Positions 50,999-59,458 of a stretch of DNA of 64,000 nt are shown here, one piece after another. The position numbers and the translations under genes were made by a program. A model generated the notes under the pieces. The model did not search any database and was not told the origin of the DNA. It saw only the letters and a program-made list of their open reading frames with translations. The DNA comes from Baekduia soli (GTDB lineage: Bacteria; Actinomycetota; Thermoleophilia; Solirubrobacterales; Solirubrobacteraceae): positions 3,472,001 to 3,536,000 of the forward strand of contig NZ_CP042430.1 of assembly GCF_007970665.1 (NCBI RefSeq), given 5' to 3'. Each line of letters starts with the position of its first letter. The first letter of the stretch is position 1.

Positions 50999-51794
50999 GC
51001 CGAGGGCTGCCCCGCGCTCCGTGAGACGACGTCGGCGATGACCTTGGACAGCCGGGCGCCCGACCATGCGATCGGGCTGGTGCCCTCGTCCTCGACGACC
51101 ATCGTGGCGCCGGGGATCCGCGAGGCCCACAACTCGCCGATCGCCAGCGGGTGGCCGGGGTCGGGCTCGTCGCGGTCGGCGACGACGACCGTCGGGACCG
51201 CGATGCGGCCGAGGTCCTCGCGCGTGGCGAACGGGCGCGACCGCGGCGTGGCGCGCAGCGCGTCGGCCAGCGCCTCCGGGTGCTCGTGGGCGGCCAGCCG
51301 CTGGCGCAGGACCGTCTGCAGCGTCTCGCGCCACTGCGGCGCGCCCTGGTCGTCGCCGTAGGCCGCCACGAAGCCCTCCACGCCGCCGGTGCGCAGGCCC
51401 TCGCTCAGGGCGTCCCAGCGGTCGAGGTCGCCTGGGAACCCGTCGGGGTCGTAGGCCGGCGTGATGAGCACCAGGCCGGCGACGCGATCGGGGTGCTCCA
51501 ACGCGGCCCGGACGGCCGTGTGCGCCCCCATGGAGGCCCCGCGAGCACCGCCCGGTCGATGCCCTCCTCGTCGAGCAGGTCGACGAGGTCGGCCGTGAGG
51601 TCGGCGTAGGTGTAGGCCTCGGGGTCGGGCGCGGGGTCCGAGGCGCCGTGGCCGCGCGCGTCGTAGGCCAGGACGTCGTGCCCGGAGCGCTCGAGCGCGC
51701 GCGAGCCCATGACGACGTAGCGGTGGGTGGCCGTGAGGCCGTGCAGGAGGACGACGGCGGGCCCCTGCCCGGCGCGCGTTCGGTGGAGCATCAC
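50995..51794 (-). pseudogene. Alpha/beta hydrolase with a -1 frameshift in the nucleophile elbow
   Basis: The N-terminal frame (LHRTRAGQGPAVVLLHGLTA, AYDARGHGASDPAPD, then LVDLLDEEGIDRAVLAG) loses its homology at ~51540. The C-terminal frame resumes at once with ASMGAHTAVRAALEHPDRVA, then VPTVVVADRDEPDPGHPLAI and a final histidine region. Adding one base at 51537-51543 would restore GASMG and a 266-residue protein. The lesion hits the catalytic serine motif, so the present sequence cannot encode an active enzyme. A sequencing error is an alternative. Confidence 0.75.
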
Positions 51795-51801
51795 ACCGTC
51801 G

Positions 51802-51808
51802 TACCCTA
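51802..51808. promoter_or_regulatory. Overlapping divergent -10 elements (TACCCTA)
   Basis: TACCCT on the plus strand ends 7 nt before the thioredoxin ATG. Its complement TAGGGT ends 8 nt before the ATG of the frameshifted hydrolase. Confidence 0.5.
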
Positions 51809-51814
51809 GGGGCC

Positions 51815-52558
51815 ATGGCCGTGATCGACGTCAGCGAGCAGGACTTCCAGCAGCAGGTCATCGAGGCGTCCAAGGAGCGCCCGGTGGTCGTGGACTACTG
51901 GGCGGAATGGTGCGGGCCCTGCCGCGCCCTGGGACCCATCCTCGAGCGCGAGGCCGCCGAGCGCGACGGCGCGGTGACGCTGGCCAAGCTCGACACGGAC
52001 GCCAACCAGCGGCTGGCGGCCGAGCACGGCATCCAGGGCATCCCGGCGGTCAAGGCGTTCCGCGACGGCAAGGTCGTCGCCGAGTTCGTGGGCGCCCAGC
52101 CGCCCGCCCAGGTCAAGGCCTTCTTCGACAGCCTGCTGCCCAGCGAGGCCGACGGCCTCGTCGCCGCCGGCGACGAGGACTCGCTGCGCCGCGCGATTGA
52201 GCTCGAGCCCGCCCGCGCCGACGCGAAGGTCGCCCTGGCCATCCTGCTGCGCAGGCGCGGCGACGTCGGCGAGGCGCTCGTCACGCTGGAGAACGCCGAG
52301 GGCGACTTCGCCGCCGACGGGCTGGCCGCGCGGATCCGGCTCGAGCGCGCCGAGGCGCCCGGCACGCTCGAGGCCTTCGCGCTCCTGGACGGCGGCGACC
52401 CACAGGGCGCCGTCGACGGGCTCATCGAGGCGATCGGCCAGGCGCCCGACCACAAGGACGACCTGCGCCGGGTCGTCGTCGCGATCCTCGACGCGTTCGG
52501 CGTCGACCACCCGTTCGCGCGCGACGCGCGACGCCGGCTGGCCGGCGCCCTGTACTAG
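51815..52558 (+). CDS. Thioredoxin-TPR protein (CnoX/YbbN-like)
   Basis: 247 residues. Residues 1-110 are a thioredoxin domain with an intact redox motif in YWAEWCGPCRALGPI and the cis-proline in GIQGIPAVKAFRDG. Residues ~115-247 are TPR-like helices (LRRAIELEPARADAKVALAI, then AVDGLIEAIGQAPDHKDDLR). This is the CnoX (YbbN) layout, a holdase that also shields proteins from oxidation and cooperates with GroEL. Its end overlaps the convergent hydrolase stop. Confidence 0.92.
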   Translation: MAVIDVSEQDFQQQVIEASKERPVVVDYWAEWCGPCRALGPILEREAAERDGAVTLAKLDTDANQRLAAEHGIQGIPAVKAFRDGKVVAEFVGAQPPAQVKAFFDSLLPSEADGLVAAGDEDSLRRAIELEPARADAKVALAILLRRRGDVGEALVTLENAEGDFAADGLAARIRLERAEAPGTLEAFALLDGGDPQGAVDGLIEAIGQAPDHKDDLRRVVVAILDAFGVDHPFARDARRRLAGALY

Positions 52559-53385
52559 CCCCCCGCCCCCGTCCTCCCCGGCGCGCCGGCCGCCGCGCCC
52601 TCGGCGACCAGCTCGGCGCTGCGCTGCGGCTGCTCCCACCAGAACAGGTGGCCGACGCCCGGGAGCTCCTCGTAGCGGGCGCCCGGGATCAGGCCGGCGA
52701 TGAGCCGTCCGTTGGCGACGGGCAGCATGATGTCCTCGTCGCCGTGGACCACGAGCGTGGGGACCCGCAGCCCGGGCAGCCGCGCGCTCGTGTCGTGCCC
52801 GAAGATGGCCTGCATCTGCAGCATCACCACGGGGACCGGGGCGGGCAGGGACTTCGCCATCGCCCGGAACGCCTCGTACGCACCCGGCCGCGCGGCGAAG
52901 GCGGCCGAGACGTTGACGTCGAACATCGCGCGGATCGACCGCTCGCGGTCGCCCGAGAGCATCGACGCGCTCAGGCGCGCCAGCACGGCGTCGCCGACCA
53001 GCACCGAGCCGGGACCGCCGCAGTACGTGCAGCCCAGCGCCAGCGTGCGGACGCGGTCGGGGTGGCCGAGCGCGAGCTCCTGGGCCACCATCCCGCCCAT
53101 CGACACGCCGAGCACGTGCGCCGCCTCCAGGCCGAGCGCGTCGAGCAGGCCGGCGGCGTCGGCGGCCAGGTCGGCGATCGAGAACGGATCGTCGACGCGG
53201 GCCGAGCGCCCGACCCCGCGGTGGTCGTAGCTGATGACGTCGAACCCGTGGCCGGCCAGGGCCTCCAGGAACGGCTCGCCCCACGTCAGGTGCGTGCCGC
53301 TCATGCCCTGCACGAGCAGGAGCGGCTCGCCGTGGCCACGGCGCTGGTGGAAGAGCTCGCGCCCGGAGACCGTGATGTGGGCCAT
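52555..53385 (-). CDS. Alpha/beta hydrolase
   Basis: 276 residues. The catalytic set is present: oxyanion strand LLLVQGMSGTHLTWGEPFLE, VISYDHRGVGRSARVDDPFS, nucleophile HVLGVSMGGMVAQELALGHP, acid region VPTLVVHGDEDIMLPVANG and ELPGVGHLFWWEQP with the histidine. Unlike its neighbour at 51-52 kb it is intact. The substrate is unknown. Confidence 0.92.
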   Translation of the reverse strand: MAHITVSGRELFHQRRGHGEPLLLVQGMSGTHLTWGEPFLEALAGHGFDVISYDHRGVGRSARVDDPFSIADLAADAAGLLDALGLEAAHVLGVSMGGMVAQELALGHPDRVRTLALGCTYCGGPGSVLVGDAVLARLSASMLSGDRERSIRAMFDVNVSAAFAARPGAYEAFRAMAKSLPAPVPVVMLQMQAIFGHDTSARLPGLRVPTLVVHGDEDIMLPVANGRLIAGLIPGARYEELPGVGHLFWWEQPQRSAELVAEGAAAGAPGRTGAGG

Positions 53386-53391
53386 GCCCCG

Positions 53392-53397
53392 ACCGTA
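53392..53397 (-). promoter_or_regulatory. -10 element TACGGT
   Basis: Ends 6 nt before the ATG of the alpha/beta hydrolase. Confidence 0.5.
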
Positions 53398-53401
53398 GCG
53401 G

Positions 53402-54487
53402 TCAGACCGAGAGCGGCAGGCGCAGCTGGCCGGGCGGGGCCGAGCGCGGCTCGGGCGCCGGCGGCGGGTCGTCCTCGAAGGACGCCACCCGGACGCCGAG
53501 CAGCCGCACGGGCCGCGGCGGCGCGTAGGCGCGCAGGAGCTCGACCGCCACGCCGATGATCGTGGCCTCGTCGTTGACGTGCGTCTCGACCGTGCGCGCC
53601 CGCGTCACCGTCGTCCAGTCGTCGAGGCGCACCTTGATGGCGATGGTCCGCCCGCGCGTGCCCTTGCGCTGCAGCGCCTCGGCCAGCTCCTTGCCCATGC
53701 GGCGCAGGATCGCCTCGAGCTCGGCGTGGTCGGCGATGTCGGCGTCGAACGTCGTCTCGTTGGACCGCGACTTCGCCACGCGCTCGGTCACCACGGGCGA
53801 GTCGTCGTGCAGGTGCGAGCGGCGGTGCAGGTCGCGGCCCGAGTTCTCACCGAACCGCGCCTGGAGCTCCTTCACGGGCGCCCGCTGCAGGTGCCCGAGC
53901 GTCGGGTAGCCCATCTCGGCCAGCCGCGCCGCGGTCTTGGGCCCGATGCCGGGCACGACGCGCGGCGATCGGCCGGCCAGCCGGGCGGCGCAGTCCTCGC
54001 GGCCGATGGCCACGAAGCCCGCGGGCTTGCCCAGGTCGCTGGCGATCTTGGCGACCAGGCGGCTCGGCGCGATGCCCGCCGAGATCTGGATCCCGGTCTG
54101 CTCCTTGACGTCGGCGATGAGCGCGCGCAGCAGCGGCAGCGGGCGCTCGAGGCCGGTGAGGTCGGCGTAGGCCTCGTCGATGCCCGCCTGCTGGACGATC
54201 TCCAGGCGCTCGCGGACCAGGCCCCAGACCGTCCGCGAGACCTCGGAGTAGGCCTGGTGGTCCGGCGGGATCGTCACGGCCTGCGGGCAGCGCCGCCGCG
54301 CCTCGGCCGCGCTCATCGCCGAGCCCACGCCGAAGCGTCGCGCCTCGTAGCTGGCGGTGGTGACCACCGCGCGTGGCCCCGTGCCGGCCACGATGAGCGG
54401 CAGACCCCGCAGCTCGGGGCGTCGCAGCAGCTCGACCGATGCGTAGAACGCGTCGCAGTCGAGGTGGGCGATGACCCGCTTGGGCAC
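53402..54487 (-). CDS. dinB: DNA polymerase IV (Y-family)
   Basis: 361 residues, GTG start. Y-family motifs are RVIAHLDCDAFYASVELLRR (metal Asp, steric gate region), VVTTASYEARRFGVGSAMSA, QQAGIDEAYADLTGL (the second metal site; IDEAY varies from the usual SIDEA) and the helix-hairpin-helix VVPGIGPKTAARLAEMGYPT. The C-terminus GQLRLPLSV is a beta-clamp binding motif. It performs translesion synthesis. No LexA-type box is evident ahead of it, where a TACGCT element ends 6 nt before the GTG. Confidence 0.95.
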   Translation of the reverse strand: MPKRVIAHLDCDAFYASVELLRRPELRGLPLIVAGTGPRAVVTTASYEARRFGVGSAMSAAEARRRCPQAVTIPPDHQAYSEVSRTVWGLVRERLEIVQQAGIDEAYADLTGLERPLPLLRALIADVKEQTGIQISAGIAPSRLVAKIASDLGKPAGFVAIGREDCAARLAGRSPRVVPGIGPKTAARLAEMGYPTLGHLQRAPVKELQARFGENSGRDLHRRSHLHDDSPVVTERVAKSRSNETTFDADIADHAELEAILRRMGKELAEALQRKGTRGRTIAIKVRLDDWTTVTRARTVETHVNDEATIIGVAVELLRAYAPPRPVRLLGVRVASFEDDPPPAPEPRSAPPGQLRLPLSV

Positions 54488-54493
54488 CCTGCA

Positions 54494-54499
54494 AGCGTA
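54494..54499 (-). promoter_or_regulatory. -10 element TACGCT
   Basis: Ends 6 nt before the dinB GTG. Confidence 0.5.
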
Positions 54500-54512
54500 G
54501 GGGGCGCCAACG

Positions 54513-54544
54513 ACGCGACGGGCGCCCGTGGGCGCCCGTCGCGT
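54513..54544 (-). terminator. Perfect 15-bp inverted repeat after the RlpA-like gene
   Basis: ACGCGACGGGCGCCC and GGGCGCCCGTCGCGT separated by 2 nt, 33 nt past the stop. It has no T-run but a very stable stem. Confidence 0.6.
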
Positions 54545-54577
54545 GCTGCTCGGGAGGGCCGTGGAGGGCCCGCCGCC

Positions 54578-55282
54578 CTAGCGGGTGGTGAGCACCGTGC
54601 CGGTCGAGCCGAAGCCCAGGCGGGCCTTCGTCGCTGCGGTGAGGTCGAACTCGCGGCCGGCCACGAAGGGGCCGCGATCGATGACGGGCACGCGCACCGT
54701 GCGCCCGCGGTAGTGCAGCGTCACGAGCGTGCCGCAGGGCAGCGACTTGTGCGCGACGCCGAGCGTGCCGGACGTCAGCGTGCCGCCGCAGGCCAGGTGC
54801 TGGCCGTAGAGGCCGGGCCCGTACCAGGACGCGAACGCACGCCGGTACACGCGGGCGTTGCCGGCGGCGCGGCGCGCCGAGCTGAGCTCGCGCGTGCCGC
54901 CGAAGCCGACCCGCACGCGCTTGGTGCCGGTGCGCGCCGCGCGCCAGAGGAGCACGTAGCGTCCGCCGGCGTCGGTGCGGTCGTGGTCGACGGTGGTCCA
55001 GCCGCCGCCGGGCGCGCCGACCTGCAGCGCGACGGCGCGCCCGGCGCCCGCGGGGCTCAGGCGCCCGCGGACGATGATGCGCTCGCCCGCCAGCACCGTG
55101 CGGCGCACGCTGCGGATGCTCAGCGAGGTCGACGCCTTGGGTGCGGCGGCGCCCGCCGGGGCGACGGGCGCCGGGGTGGTCGAGGACGTGTCGGAGCTCG
55201 CCACGGCCGGCGTCGCGGCGAGGATGGTCGTGGTGAGCAGCGCGCCGGACAGACCCATGGCGCGCGGATGTCTGAGCCTCAA
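54578..55282 (-). CDS. RlpA-like (double-psi beta-barrel) secreted protein
   Basis: 234 residues starting at TTG, with AGGAGGT 9 nt upstream. A Sec signal ends near TPAVASSD. Residues ~50-130 form a beta domain (RTVLAGERIIVRGRLSPAGA) and residues ~145-234 a DPBB barrel of the RlpA/expansin-like type: FASWYGPGLYGQHLACGGTL, GVAHKSLPCGTLVTLHYRGR and VPVIDRGPFVAGREFDLTAA. The two cysteines and the DRGPF Asp match the lytic-transglycosylase RlpA family. It should act on the cell wall. Expression is probably gated by the c-di-AMP riboswitch in its leader. Confidence 0.85.
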   Translation of the reverse strand: MRLRHPRAMGLSGALLTTTILAATPAVASSDTSSTTPAPVAPAGAAAPKASTSLSIRSVRRTVLAGERIIVRGRLSPAGAGRAVALQVGAPGGGWTTVDHDRTDAGGRYVLLWRAARTGTKRVRVGFGGTRELSSARRAAGNARVYRRAFASWYGPGLYGQHLACGGTLTSGTLGVAHKSLPCGTLVTLHYRGRTVRVPVIDRGPFVAGREFDLTAATKARLGFGSTGTVLTTR

Positions 55283-55297
55283 GACGAGGCACCTCCT

Positions 55298-55480
55298 GGT
55301 TTCTCTGTGCCTACGGGGTTAGCTGTCGGGCTCGCAGCCCGCCGTCGCCCGCAGAAGCGTGCGGCAGCGGGGCGCTACCGGGCCATCAGGCCCCGATTCG
55401 CCCCAGCCGCCGGTGGTGTGCACTCGGCGGCGTTGGGTCCCCCGTCCGCCCCCTCGTGCGGGAACGGCTCGGCGTCTGTT
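55298..55480 (-). promoter_or_regulatory. c-di-AMP (ydaO/yuaA-type) riboswitch
   Basis: On the minus strand the leader contains in order GCCGAGCCGTTCCCG, GGGGGACCCA, GGGGCGAATCG and, near the 3' end, GACAGCTAACCCCGTAGGCA. The spacing and the last two blocks match the conserved core of the ydaO RNA class. In actinobacteria such RNAs precede rpf and other cell-wall hydrolase genes and turn expression off when c-di-AMP is high. The Shine-Dalgarno and TTG of the RlpA-like gene follow directly. Confidence 0.82.
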
Positions 55481-55564
55481 GCCCGGCACGGTACCCCGGG
55501 TCCGGGCCATCTGTGTGTTCCGCATCACACAGCGACCCTGTCCGGCCGCTGACCGGAACGGGCC

Positions 55565-56697
55565 CTAGCGGGCGTCGGCGGCGACGGTGCCGGCGAGGAT
55601 CATCGCCGTCATCGCGGCGTGCACCGCCGCGTAGGGCTCGGCCCCGCCGTCCAGGCGCTGCTCGGCGAGCGAGATGTAGGACTCGATCTCGCGCAGCGCG
55701 GCGTGGTGCTCGACGCCGTCGGGGGCCTGGCACGCCAGGCGGGCCAGGGCGTAGACCTCGCGGGGCTCCCCGCCGCGGAACGTGAGCTGCACCGCGCCCG
55801 TGAGGTAGGCGATGACCCGCTCGAAGGCCAGCACACGGGCCCCGAGCGCGCCGGGCCCCGGCGCGGGCCCCAGGTCCAGCAGGTCCTCCCCTCCGACGAC
55901 GCGGGCCAGTTGGGCGCCGGCCATCGGCGCGGTCTGCTCGGGGGTCAGCCCCACGGCGCGCGCGCAGCGCAGCAGCGCCATCGAGGCGTAGCGCGGACCG
56001 CCGTACGGCATGTCGGAGGCGTAGAGGATCTGCCCGGGCGGGACCGCGGCGTACAGCGTGAGCAGGTCGGAGACCATCCACCAGCTCGTGTCGAACAGGA
56101 CGTTGGGCAGCTCCGCGATGCGCGGCGCGAGCAGCCCGAGGTCGCTGATGCCCGCGTGGGCGAGGATGATCCGGGCGTCGGGGTGCGCGCGGGCCATCTC
56201 GACGACGCTCTCGCCCAGGTCGGGGATGCCGCGGCCCGCGTGGAAGAGCACCGGCAGGCGCTCGCGGCCCGCCATCCCGACGACCTGCTCGACGACCGGG
56301 TGCGGGAGGCCGAACGCGTCGCTGCGCGGGTGCAGCTTGAAGCCGCGTGCGCCGGACTCCAGGCCGCGGCGGGCCTCCTTGAGGGCGTCGGGCGCGTTGG
56401 GGTCCACGCGCCACAGGGGACCAACCGCCCGCCGGACTCCGCGCAGGAGCGCACGACCCAGTCGTTGGGCGCCGGATAGCCGTCGGGCTCCTGCATCGCG
56501 AAGAGCAGCGCGCGCTGCTGGCCGGCGGCGTCGAGGGCCTCGATCAGCTCGTGCGGATCGGCCTCGTAGCCGTCGGGGTCATGGTGGCCGATGTGGGTGT
56601 GGGCGTCGAACCACAGCACCCCGTCGCCGAGCCACTCCAGGTCGCGGGCGCGAAGCTCGGCGACGACGTCGTCATGGGCGAGGCCGCGGACGGGCAT
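55565..56697 (-). pseudogene. Amidohydrolase (TIM-barrel, amidohydrolase-2 type) with a frameshift
   Basis: The first frame reads VLWFDAHTHIGHHDPDGYEA with the HxH metal motif, then RALLFAMQEPDGYPAPNDWV. It runs out of homology at 56416-56419, a run of four C on the coding strand. The second frame begins RVDPNAPDALKEARRGLESG and continues GFKLHPR, LFHAGRG, ILAHAGI and ILYASDMPYGGPRYASM. One extra C would join them into 377 residues. Either the gene is newly inactivated or the homopolymer was miscalled. Confidence 0.75.
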
Positions 56698-56703
56698 GCC
56701 GCG

Positions 56704-56709
56704 ACCCTA
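56704..56709 (-). promoter_or_regulatory. -10 element TAGGGT
   Basis: Ends 6 nt before the ATG of the frameshifted amidohydrolase. Confidence 0.5.
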
Positions 56710-56727
56710 GCGTCCCAGTGCCCGCGC

Positions 56728-57276
56728 TCAGGCGGCCAGCACGGGCTGGTCGGCCCCCGCGGACAGCTCGGCGCGCAGCCGCGCGAGCCCAAGGCGGATC
56801 CGGCTCTTGGCCGTGCCGAGCGGTACGCCGGCGCGGCGGGCGATCTGGTCGGCGGTGAGGCCGCCCCAGTAGGCCAGCACGAGCGCCTCGCGCTGCGGGT
56901 CGGGCAGCGCGCGCAGCGCGGCCCGGATCGTGCTGCGGTCCGAGGCCTCCAGCGCCACGTGGTCGGGCCGGGCGTCCTCGTCGCGGGCGCCGTCGGTGGC
57001 CACGACGACCTTCAGGCGGTCGCTCGCGCGGCCGGCGGCCTGTCCCTCACGCCACAGGTCGACCGCGCGGCTGCGGGCCATGAGCCGCAGGTAGCTGCCG
57101 AGCTCCCCGCGCCGGGCGTCGAACTTCTGGGGGTTGCGCCACACGCGCAGGAAGACGTCCTGCACGACGTCCTGGGCGGGCGCGCTGCTGCCGAGCACCC
57201 GGAGGGCGGCGGCGTGGACGCCGCGGTGGTGCTTGTCGTAGATGCGGGCGAAGGTGTCGGGATCGCTGAGGTCCAT
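56728..57276 (-). CDS. ECF RNA polymerase sigma factor
   Basis: 182 residues. Region 2 is ARIYDKHHRGVHAAALRVLG, then APAQDVVQDVFLRVWRNPQK and SYLRLMARSRAVDLWRE. Region 4 is ALRALPDPQREALVLAYWGG, then LTADQIARRAGVPLGTAKSR with IRLGLARLR. It resembles SigK-type ECFs. No anti-sigma gene is adjacent; the RskA-like protein at 59913 is 2.6 kb away and could be a distant partner. The gap upstream (57277-57445) is relatively AT-rich and includes TAAGGT at 57331. Confidence 0.92.
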   Translation of the reverse strand: MDLSDPDTFARIYDKHHRGVHAAALRVLGSSAPAQDVVQDVFLRVWRNPQKFDARRGELGSYLRLMARSRAVDLWREGQAAGRASDRLKVVVATDGARDEDARPDHVALEASDRSTIRAALRALPDPQREALVLAYWGGLTADQIARRAGVPLGTAKSRIRLGLARLRAELSAGADQPVLAA

Positions 57277-57445
57277 CTCGGGGCTCCGAATCAGGGAGGG
57301 TGGTGGCGGGGACCTACCCGTCGTGCGACAACCTTACACACTCTGTTCAAGGTCGTCGAGCGTGTTGTGCAACCCGGTTCGGAAGCCCGGCGGGCGCCCC
57401 CGGCGACGCCTTGCGGTGCTCCGGCCCGAGTGCGAGCATCGGCCG

Positions 57446-58885
57446 GTGCCCTCCCGCCTGACCGCCCTCGACACCTCGTTCCTGCATCTCGAGGACGGGG
57501 GCGCGCACATGCACGTGGCGGCGGTGATGACGTTCGACGGCACGCCCCCCGGCTACGACGAGCTCGTCGGCGCGATCGAGGCCCGGCTGCACCTCGTGCC
57601 ACGCTACCGCCAGCGCCTGGCCTTCGTGCCGCTGGGCCAGGGCCGGCCGCGCTGGGTCGACGACCCGCACTTCAACGCCCGCTACCACATCCGTCACACC
57701 GCGCTGCCGTCCCCGGGCTCCCACGAGGAGCTCAAGCGGCTGGCGGCCCGCGTCTTCGGCCAGCGGCTGGACCGGGGCCGCCCGCTCTGGGAGCTGTGGC
57801 TCGTCGAGGGCCTGGACGGCGACCGCTTCGCGCTGCTCTCCAAGACCCATCACGCGCTGGTCGACGGCGTCAGCGGCGTCGACATCGTCTCCGTCCTGTT
57901 CGACACCGATCCCGACCCGGCGCCCACCGCGCCCACCGGATCGCCCTGGCTCCCCCGGCCGGTGCCGACCGGCACCGAGCTGCTGGCCGAGGCGCTGCTG
58001 GAGCGCGGGACCGTGCCGGGCGAGGCATTGCGCGGCCTGCGGGCGCTCACGCGGGCGCCGCGCCAGGCGACGCGCAACGTCGCCGGCGGGCTGGCGGGCA
58101 TCGGCGCCATGGCGTGGGCAGGCCTGCAGCCGGCGCCGCGCTCCCCGCTGAACGTCCCGATCGGGCCGCACCGGCGCTACACGTGGGTCGACGCCGACCT
58201 GCGGCGGTTCAAGGCCGTGAAGACCCAGCTGCACGGCACGGTCAACGACGTCGTGCTGACCGCCGTGGCGCTGGCGCTCGGTCGCTGGATGCGCGGCCGG
58301 GGCGAGCCGACCGACGGCATCACGCTCAAGGCGATGGTCCCCGTGTCGGTCCGCGCCACCGACGAGCGCGGCGCGCTGGGCAACCGGGTGGCCGCGATGT
58401 GGGCGCCGCTGCCGGTCGGGGTCGCCGACCCGATCGCCTGCTTCAACGAGATCCACCACGCGATGGCGGGGCTCAAGGAGTCCGGCCAGGCCGTCGGCGC
58501 CGAGGCCCTGACCCAGCTCGCGGACTTCGCGCCGCCGACGATCATGAGCCAGGCCGCCCGCCTGCAGGCGCGCCAGCGCTACTTCAACCTCGTGGTGACC
58601 AACGTGCCGGGCCCGCAGATCGAGCTCTTCCTGCTCGGCCGCCCGCTGCGCGGCCTCTACCCCGTCGTCCCGCTGGCCCAGCGCCAGGCGCTGGGCATCG
58701 CGATCATGTCCTACCACGGGCGCCTGGGCTTCGGGCTGCTCGCCGACTTCGACGCGCTGCCCGACCTCGACGACATCGCCGGGCACCTCGAGCGCGCCAT
58801 CGACGACCTCGCGCGCATCACCCACGCCGACGACCGGGCCGGCCGCACCGGGTCCCGCACCGCCCCGACCCGCGTGCCGAGCTGA
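57446..58885 (+). CDS. Wax ester synthase/diacylglycerol acyltransferase (WS/DGAT)
   Basis: 479 residues, GTG start. WS/DGAT landmarks are RLTALDTSFLHLEDGGAHMH, the catalytic LLSKTHHALVDGVSGVDIVS (HHxxxDG), the LHGTVNDVVLTAVALALGRW segment, LGNRVAAMWAPLPVGVADPI and FNLVVTNVPGPQIELFLLGR. These enzymes esterify acyl-CoA with fatty alcohol or diacylglycerol to make storage lipid. With the acyl-CoA ligase and the acyl-ACP thioesterase elsewhere in the window it supports an active neutral-lipid metabolism. Confidence 0.93.
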   Translation: MPSRLTALDTSFLHLEDGGAHMHVAAVMTFDGTPPGYDELVGAIEARLHLVPRYRQRLAFVPLGQGRPRWVDDPHFNARYHIRHTALPSPGSHEELKRLAARVFGQRLDRGRPLWELWLVEGLDGDRFALLSKTHHALVDGVSGVDIVSVLFDTDPDPAPTAPTGSPWLPRPVPTGTELLAEALLERGTVPGEALRGLRALTRAPRQATRNVAGGLAGIGAMAWAGLQPAPRSPLNVPIGPHRRYTWVDADLRRFKAVKTQLHGTVNDVVLTAVALALGRWMRGRGEPTDGITLKAMVPVSVRATDERGALGNRVAAMWAPLPVGVADPIACFNEIHHAMAGLKESGQAVGAEALTQLADFAPPTIMSQAARLQARQRYFNLVVTNVPGPQIELFLLGRPLRGLYPVVPLAQRQALGIAIMSYHGRLGFGLLADFDALPDLDDIAGHLERAIDDLARITHADDRAGRTGSRTAPTRVPS

Positions 58886-59310
58886 TCGGGCGGCTGCTGA
58901 GCACGGCGGGGCTGGCGCTCCTCGCGGTCGCGGGGGTGCTCGCCGCGCTGTGGTTCTTCACCACGCGCGACGACGCGACCACGAGCGCGCCCGTCGCGCC
59001 CGCCGAGCCGGGCACCGCGCTGACGGCCGCCACGCCCTACGACCGCGACCTGCGCCTGGGCAACGTCGTGCTCGCCGCGGCGCCGGCGCAGTTCGCCGCC
59101 GCCCACGCGCTGGCCGACGACCTCGCGGGACGCCCCACCGCGGCGCTGCGCCGTGCAGGCCAGGCCGTCCTCGTGCGCCACGCGCCCGACGGCGCCGCGG
59201 CGCCCGGCATCACCGCCTACGCCCGCGGGCGCACCGCGCAGGCGGACGCCGCGACGGACCCCGGGCTGCGGACGTTCGTCGACTACTGGCTCGGGCGCGC
59301 GGCGGGCTGA
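58882..59310 (+). CDS. Membrane-anchored hypothetical protein with apparent CTG start
   Basis: 142 residues if it starts at CTG 58882, whose bases overlap the WS/DGAT stop as CTGA. No ATG, GTG or TTG occurs in frame before the membrane helix (LLSTAGLALLAVAGVLAALW); the next possible start, GTG 58936, would cut that helix. The rest is an external, Ala-rich helical domain (VVLAAAPAQFAAAHALADDL, then TFVDYWLGRAAG). No family is recognised. Co-translation with WS/DGAT suggests a role at the lipid-synthesis site. Confidence 0.6.
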   Translation: MIGRLLSTAGLALLAVAGVLAALWFFTTRDDATTSAPVAPAEPGTALTAATPYDRDLRLGNVVLAAAPAQFAAAHALADDLAGRPTAALRRAGQAVLVRHAPDGAAAPGITAYARGRTAQADAATDPGLRTFVDYWLGRAAG

Positions 59311-59339
59311 GGGGCGACGCCGATCGGCGACACCGCCCC
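59311..59339 (+). terminator. Hairpin after the membrane protein gene
   Basis: Outer arms GGGGCG/CGCCCC enclose the 12-bp palindrome CGCCGATCGGCG, starting right at the stop codon. Confidence 0.45.
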
Positions 59340-59458
59340 GCGCAGCGCCCGCGGGAGGACCGCCCGCGCCGGAACCGCGGCGAACGGATGTCCCCTTCGT
59401 CGCCCTCCGCACGGCTTCCCGCACGCCGCGCACGGCGCACGAGCGCGCCAGGGCCCTT

